A stretch of 64,000 nucleotides of DNA from Thalassia testudinum (Eukaryota > Streptophyta > Magnoliopsida > Alismatales > Hydrocharitaceae), in the NCBI GenBank assembly GCA_037157565.1, contig JAZHRO010000012.1, forward strand, positions 7,714,501-7,778,500. Direction: 5' to 3'. This document shows, piece after piece, positions 57,871-64,000 of this stretch. Position 1 is the first letter of the stretch, and each line of letters opens with the position of its first letter. A program made the position numbers and the translations under genes. Under the pieces are notes generated by a model that was not told where the DNA came from, did not search any database, and saw only the letters and a list, made by a program, of their open reading frames with translations.

Positions 57871-58964
57871 TGCAGATGGATGATGCCTGTTTGGATAACT
57901 TATAGTTAGCACTGAAGATGGTAACCTGAGGTCAGGAATCTTTCGAGGATATTGGGTGGATAATGCGTGTGAGGCTATGGATAATTGGAAGGAATAATTG
58001 AAGGTGTGCACCCATATCGTTCACCTTCCAGCCTCACTGCCATATCTGATATTTGCTAAGATTTCCTGTCAGGGTTTGACTTATTATTGCCGTCATAGTG
58101 AGAACCCATGTATTGGATTTGATAACTGAACGTAGTTTCGTTAACATGTTTAGTGATGATTTCTTTTTGTTGGAATAATGCCTGGCTTGGAGCCATCTTG
58201 GTGTGGTGGTATCCAATGTGTCATCATATTAACGTTTTCTATTTAAAGTATCTTTCTCAAATTATTAATAGGAAGAACAAAGGCCATGGGAAAGATTGTG
58301 CTGGAGGAAACCTCGAAGCGAAACAAGTCGAATACGGAAGAGTAGGAAGAAAGAAAAAAAAAGGCGGTCTTAAGCCAACCTTCTAAAGCCTATATGCTTC
58401 TTTTTTACGTATGTTGCTTCGTCAAGGGTGATAGAATGAAATGAACAAAGCTCTGTCTCTTGCTCGATAAAAAAGATAAAAGGCAAAAACAAAAAGGTCC
58501 CGTATGTTTTTTTTTGTAGATGGTGTTTGTTGTAGGCGCTCGGTGGGAAATGAGTACGCAGGCATTTGGAAGTTACCTGTATTGGAGATCTACAAATTCG
58601 TGTGAAGCTAATAAGAAACTGATAGATGTACTACAAAGTTACCTTTTAAGAATTTCTTAAATAAGAAGAATCGTCTGGTTGTTTTTTAAAAATGAAAAAA
58701 AAGGATGGTGGACCCTTTGGTTCTTGAAAGGGACGTGTAACTTTTTTTTTTTTGTGTTTCAAATTTGTCATCGTCAGCATGGGTGATGATAATCAAACGG
58801 TTGGAAACAAAAAAAGAAAAAAATAGTTGGATGCAAACAAAGCATTTCTCCTTTGAGAGTTAGATTTCACACGAGATTTGATAAGGTTTGGAAAAATTGG
58901 AATCTAAGTCTATAGCTCATTCTTGCTAACCTTTGAGGTGCACATTGAATGAACGTAGGGGGAG
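57871..58964. other. G6PDH 3' untranslated region and spacer
   Basis: The first few hundred bases should be the G6PDH 3' UTR; no decisive polyadenylation signal was seen. 58380-58820 is rich in A and T runs. No gene is supported. The last 40 bases include gaacgtagggggag, which looks like a polypurine tract. Confidence 0.45.
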
Positions 58965-59106
58965 TGTGCTTGTTGTGATATACGATGGGATGTGTTGTAA
59001 ATATAGGGAAAGCATGTGGTATTATTATAATTATTCAATTTATCTAATAAATAGTTGAATTGCTAATGGTATGAGGCAGTTAAGCCTCATTTACTTTCAT
59101 CAAACA
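58965..59106 (+). repeat. 142-bp LTR of a Copia element
   Basis: TGTGCTTGTTGTGATATACG ... CTTTCATCAAACA, immediately followed by TGCTATCAGGGTCC (59107), a variant of the TGGTATCAGAGC primer site. Gag begins 328 bp later. A purine-rich aggggg stretch abuts its left side. Confidence 0.65.
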
Positions 59107-59433
59107 TGCTATCAGGGTCCTTACGTGGGAAGATTAGGCAATCCAACAGTGGAGATGATCTCAGCTATCGATAACGATGATCATAGCACTTCTTTAACAA
59201 TTCTTTCATAACTTCGTTAGATCGTCACATTGCTTCAAAAAATTATTTATCTTCTTCGTTAGATTGTGACATTACCTCGGTAATCTAACTCTCTTGAAGG
59301 AGTTTGCGGTGATCGGATCAAATGGTGGAAGTTTCCTTGTGAATTTCACTTCTACTTGCTTAATTTTTGTCCAATTTGTGTGGATTCTTGATGGGATCCT
59401 CTTTTCTTCTTGAGTGGATCTTGCATGCTTATT

Positions 59434-60740
59434 ATGGCAAATTATGGAGTTCTTAGTTCTGGGGATTCCTTAATAAAATCTCCATCTCCGGTGGATTTGA
59501 TTCCTATTACAATCCATTATAGTATTCCATACAAACTTAATGTTGGAAACTATGCTTCGTGGAAGGTGTAATTTGTGCCTATCCTCTATGCATATGATCT
59601 GATGAGTATTGTGGATGGATCAGTTGATCCTTTATTGAAATTTGTTAAAGATGTTGCTACTGGAGCTCAAATTTTGAATGAAGATTATGTTATCTGGCAT
59701 CACAAGGACTACTTGGTCCTTGGTTGGTTAATCTCTTCCATATCTGAAGAGATTTGTTCCCAAATTCTGGATTTGAATAATACTCGTCCTGTTTGGACCT
59801 TTTTAGCTGGTTATTTGGCTACTTAAACCAAAGTTAAGGCTTTTCATTACAAGTCTGAATTAAGTAACCTCAAGAAGGAGGATCTATCGGTGTCAAATTT
59901 TGTTAATAAGGCGAAGATGTTAGTTATTAATATTGTTGCTACTAGCAAGCCATTTGATACTAACCATTTGTTTGTCATTTTAAATGATCTTGGACTCCAT
60001 TTTGTTTCTATGGTGACTACCTTAATGACCAAAGCTAGTGATTTTTCCTACGAAGACATTGTTGGTCTTCTCTTATCCCAGCACCTCTTGCACAATCAAT
60101 CCAAGCTTGATACTTCTATTAATCAAGCTACTACTACTTCTTCAAGAGGTTGTAAACAAGGTTCTAAACCTAAGGGAGGCTCCTTAATGTTGGTCGAAGT
60201 TTTTAGTTAGGATGCTTTGTTAGGTCATGGACAATTTTATGGTTGTTTTGGGGAAGGTTGTGGTTAGTTTCATGAAAATTATTCTAGGAGGTTTGGAGGT
60301 CATATTTTTGGGCAAAATAATGGTTGCGTGCAATATCAATTTTGTGGCAAGATGAATCATATTGCCCTTACATGTTTTTAGCAATATAATCTTGCTCTTC
60401 CCCCTCAAGTTCAAAATTCTGAATCCTCTATTGGTGATTTTCAAGGTATGTTGACTCTGGGTCTAATCATTATGTTACGAATTCTTTGGCTAACTTGGAT
60501 TTAGCGTCAAAATATACAGATCCTAACAAAGTTTGGCTTGGGAATGGTGAAGGTGAACGGATTGCTCATATTGGAGACTCTTCTTTTATTCTGTCTAATC
60601 GTTAGTTTGAGCTATGCAATATATTGCATGTGGCTAAAGTTAGAAAGAAATTATTATCTAATCAGCATTTTGCTAAGGATAATAAATGTTTCTTTGAGCT
60701 TCATGCTAGCTCTTGTATTATTAAAGATTAGTTGACCCAA
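59434..60740 (+). pseudogene. Copia gag and protease, 5' half of a split element
   Basis: ATG at 59434 (MANYGVLSSGDSLIKSP). Gag: KLNVGNYASWKV, then a TAA where Gln is expected, DEDYVIW-like NEDYVIWHHKD, SSISEEICSQIL, and after a TAA YKSELSNLKKEDLSVSNF. A zinc knuckle near 60330 reads YQFCGKMNHIALTC, with the first Cys changed to Tyr. After a frameshift near 60450 the protease DSGSNHYVTNSL and a pre-integrase block are traceable to 60740. A solo LTR interrupts it at 60746; the element continues at 63237. Confidence 0.8.
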
Positions 60741-60745
60741 GTCAC

Positions 60746-63231
60746 TGTTAACGTGCTTCTACCGTGTTTTAAAAATCACGTTGTAGTATAGATGATAGAA
60801 GCGTAATTAGCATTTAAAATTTATAAACTCGAAACATTAGTATTTCGAGATTGTTCACTAGGAGCAATAGTAATGCACAAATATCACTATTGAAGTTATC
60901 TACAGATTTTGTGACATAGGATAAATTGTATACAATAAACAAGTTCAATTTATGCACTTGATTCTACACATACAAATATTAATTACAAACTCAAGTGCAA
61001 TAATCATTTGATGCTTCATAAAAAAAATAAGTCAACTGTGAATGTGATTAAGTACTAAATGAATAATATTTGAGTAGAAAACTACAATAAAATCTCATCC
61101 AAATCTTGAATCAAATTCACAAGTTCACGAATCAGTCCTTGAAAGACTAATTTCCTTACGTTTGGGTACTTGGATCCCTGCTCTTTGGTCCCTGTAGATT
61201 TCTTTCCTTTGCAAAAGGGCCCTTGGCCTTCTTCTTCCTCCTCTCCTCCTTTCTTGCATTTCCAACAAGGAGGCATGAAGCTCGTGTGGTCAAATAGACG
61301 GTCGAGCTTCGGAGCATTGAACTCCCTGTCGAAGGTGGCAATGGAATCCTCGGGGCTTCAAGGAGCTTCACGGGAAGCTTGGGACCTTAAGGGTGGCTGG
61401 AGGCCGCTCGTCGATGGCATTAAAGATGGCCATGGGGAGGGGGTCGAACGGAGGGTGGAAGCTTTGAAACTCCAATCCAAGGAGTCAAGGATCTTCCATG
61501 TGATGCACTGAAGGTGATGACGTGGTTGGATTGGTGTGAGGATGCTTGGAGGAGGCTAGTGGACATGTGAGTGGTGGACGCGGATGGGTTTGTTTGGCAA
61601 GCTTGAAGAGATGTTGAAACCTGCAATAGGTAGAGGGATTTTGATCCTCTCATCGAGGTGGAGCTTGTGAGGTGGTTGGCGACGCGGGAGGCAGTGTGGA
61701 GCAGGTGAACAACGTCGCTGGAGCCACTCTGGAACATGGCCAGCGTTGGAAAAGATAATGGCGTGGAAGGCATGTATGGAGTTGAATCCTATGTCCAAGG
61801 CCTAGTTTGCTTGGAGGGTTAACCCCTGTTTACTTGACTACTTAACCCCTCATTTGCTAACCCAGGTTTAGCAACTTTAACACAGATTTGTCTAACACCA
61901 GTTTCAACTGGTGTTAGCTAAACCCATGTTAAAATTCTACACCACTCATGTCTCTGACATCCCTCATGTTTTATATACCTAACACTACTACCAAGTAAAC
62001 ACCATAAGGGTTAACACCACAACTTAACACCAATTCAAGTAAACACAAACTGGTGTTAACACCACACAACAAGTAAACATAATTACAAGTTAACACCAGT
62101 TTCACATTTCTTAACTCCACTTTCCGAATACCTCAAGTAAACTAGCCCTAAAGGTCCTAATCTAATCTAGAAGAAGAAGGGGGGAGAATAGGCTACCTAG
62201 GAGGAGGAGAAGAGGTCGGAGGCTGTGGCCGGCATGGTGGCCGACCATGAGGAAGAAGAGGAGGACAATAAGGGTGTTTGGAGCCAAGGACGAGGTTGGA
62301 GATCTGTTTCCTTTAATGGGGAGAACGACGACGACGATGAGAGGAAGAGACATAGGTTGAGAAGCTCTAAAGTCATCATTAATGGTGGTGTTGAAGAGGA
62401 AGCAGAGGGGGGTAATGGTGCACCAAAACACGATGAGATGAAGTGACATGAGTTGGGGGAGATTTATCACTCCTTGGCACGTGAGGAGAGGGTCGAAGAT
62501 TGCGGGAACGGCTTCGCCGAAGTTGACAGCCAGAGGACGCGAAGATTGAAGGTGAAGAGGTTGCTGGCGGGAGCCTCTTCTCAATAAAATCCAAAGTTAA
62601 GAGGGCATTTGAAATGAAATCAAGAATTAAGGGCCAAATTGCAAACTAAGGGAAGATGAAGTTCAAATGAGCCCAAATTTTTATGATAACCTAATTTGGA
62701 TGTAAGATATTTAATGATAACTTCAATTTTGGGTTCTGATGTTGTTTGCATGGTTAATTTACGAATTGACCCAAAATGTACTAAATACCCACCTAGGTTT
62801 CTATTTAAGGTCAAAATGGATTTCGATTGTCAAATTGACTGTCTCATACCTTATAAAATATTTTTAAATAATTTTTAGAAGGTTTAGATTAAATTTATTT
62901 CCATCGAAAATACTATAACTGAAATGGGGTTGAAATTAGGATTTTTAATTAAGAATTTACATTCGATTTGAATGTAAATCTTGAATTACTCAATGCTAAC
63001 CCACTTTTAAGACATTTAAGCTCAATTGACATTTGCTTAATCATAAGTTGCCCCCTTAGCTATTCTGCATTTATAATTGTTCATGAAAATTACAGAATTA
63101 ACCCCTATTTTTATTAATCTCTCTCTTCAGCCCGGATTAAATTATACCTTTTTAATGTGTTAATTAGGTGAATTTAACCTTAGAACTTAGCCAAATTAAG
63201 ATAAAAGTAGAGGATGATGGTGATGCCATCA
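60746..63231. mobile_element. Solo LTR in the Copia element, containing a MITE
   Basis: TGTTAACGTG...GATGCCATCA with flanks gtcac (60741-60745) and gccac (63232-63236), a target duplication with one change. Excluding the MITE at 61799-62148 it is about 2.14 kb. Its right half is related to 1030-2296, and its layout loosely resembles the solo LTR at 4943-18808. No coding domains. Confidence 0.75.
61799..62148. mobile_element. MITE of the TTA-flanked family
   Basis: 350 bp. GGCCTAGTTTGCTTGGAGGG at the left and, complemented at the right, GGGCTAGTTTACTTGAGGTA. Flanks are CAA (61796-61798) and TAA (62149-62151), a degenerate TAA duplication. Many gttaac and gtaaac strings inside. Confidence 0.75.
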
Positions 63232-63236
63232 GCCAC

Positions 63237-64000
63237 CCTCCTTCAGGCAGAGCACATAATGGTCTCTACCAAGTATGGCTCCTAAGATTAAAGGTTGGTT
63301 GGATTCTGCCCCAGAAATTGATGATACCTAGTTTTGCTCCAAGGCATCCCTTCTTTTGTGGCATCCACATTTTAGGACATTCCTATTACAATACAATAAG
63401 GCATATTCTTTCTACATGTGGATTTTATGTTATTAATGACTAATAAAAGCCTGTGTAAGGCTTGTATGCAAGGTAAGTCCCACAAATTGCATTTGTCTTC
63501 CATGAACAATGTTAGTTAGAAACCTTTTGATGTGATTTTTTTTCTAATGTCTAGACTACTCTTGTTCCCTCTTATGATGGCAATAAATATGTTGTTACTT
63601 TCATTGATGACCATACTAAGTTTGTATGGATCTTTCCTATGGCTCAAAAATCAAATGTGTTCTTTATATTTACTTAGTCTATTGCTTATGTTGAAACACA
63701 ATTTAATGTTTCATTAAATCCTCTACATTCAGATTGGATAGGACAATACCAAAAACTCTTACCTTGGATTAATTCTAAAGGGATTCTTCATTGTGTGTCT
63801 TCTCCTGACACTCCTAAGAAGAATGGCTATGCAGAACGAAAGAATTGTCATACTTTAGAGATTGGTCACAGTCTTCTTTTCCATGCTCAAGTTCCTTTGA
63901 GATTTTGGTTTTTAGCTTTCCATACTGCACTTCATTTAATAATTCTCTTGCCTTCTCCAATTACGACTAGCAAATCTCCATACGAATTGCTTTGTGGGAT
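63237..64000 (+). pseudogene. Copia pre-integrase and integrase, continuation to window end
   Basis: Resumes the element cut at 60740: AHNGLYQ-type pre-integrase block, then CMQGKSHKLHLSSMNNV, FIDDHTKFVWIFPMAQKS, LNPLHSDWIGQYQ, DTPKKNGYAERKNCHTLE and a FWFLAFHTALHL block. Frames shift near 63270 and 63530. A one-base deletion lies just after the LTR joint. RT would lie beyond 64000. Confidence 0.82.

Noticed and set aside
1..64000. CRISPR arrays, rRNA, intact tRNA genes, bacterial operons
   Set aside because: None seen. Repeats are LTR, SINE and MITE types, and the only tRNA-like sequence is the SINE box region.

Overview
The window is nuclear DNA from a flowering plant. One multi-exon host gene, a plastid-type glucose-6-phosphate dehydrogenase (G6PDH), is spread over 29957-57870. 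It is surrounded and interrupted by transposable elements in several layers of nesting. Evidence for a plant: a transit-peptide-like N-terminus, the thioredoxin-type cysteine pair of plastid G6PDH, plant LTR-retrotransposon lineages (Athila-like, Tat, Copia), an L1-type LINE, a tRNA-derived SINE and TTA-flanked MITEs. A monocot or magnoliid is plausible, but the species cannot be fixed from the sequence.

Layout. (1) 1-24382 is a retrotransposon nest with no host gene. A minus-strand Athila-like element (LTR edge at 20653, primer site, gag, protease, reverse transcriptase) is broken twice. An LTR ending at 2296 sits in its RT. A solo LTR (4943-18808) sits in its gag, and that solo LTR was itself hit by an 11.7-kb Athila-like element (6916-18623, duplication ACAAT), which carries another solo LTR (8882-12157) in its leader. 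Joining across each insertion restores coding or element sequence. (2) 24383-29956 is AT-rich spacer with a heat-shock-element-like cluster beside TATA boxes, a SINE with a 12-bp target duplication, a MITE-like repeat and a possible LINE tail, ending in the G6PDH promoter. (3) 29957-32005 holds G6PDH exons 1-4. (4) 32006-54153 is one 22-kb intron filled by a Copia element split by a complete Tat element (34225-43376, duplication AGTGC), a 5'-truncated LINE, and a non-autonomous Copia element with 248-bp LTRs. That last element contains a 2.7-kb TTA-flanked DNA element carrying a DUF538 gene fragment. (5) 54154-57870 holds exons 5-10. (6) 58965-64000 is another Copia element, split by a solo LTR that contains a MITE of the same TTA family, and it runs off the window.

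The G6PDH exons join in frame with standard splice sites into a predicted protein of about 613 residues, so the host gene looks intact despite the giant intron. The retroelements are mostly decayed. In the Tat integrase reading frame the decay is mainly TAG stops at tryptophan and glutamine positions, as expected from cytosine deamination of silenced DNA. The least ordinary items are the DUF538-carrying DNA element, the TTCTAGAA cluster at 26068-26258, the GACGTCTGG motif array in a solo LTR, and the antisense coiled-coil ORF of the Tat element.
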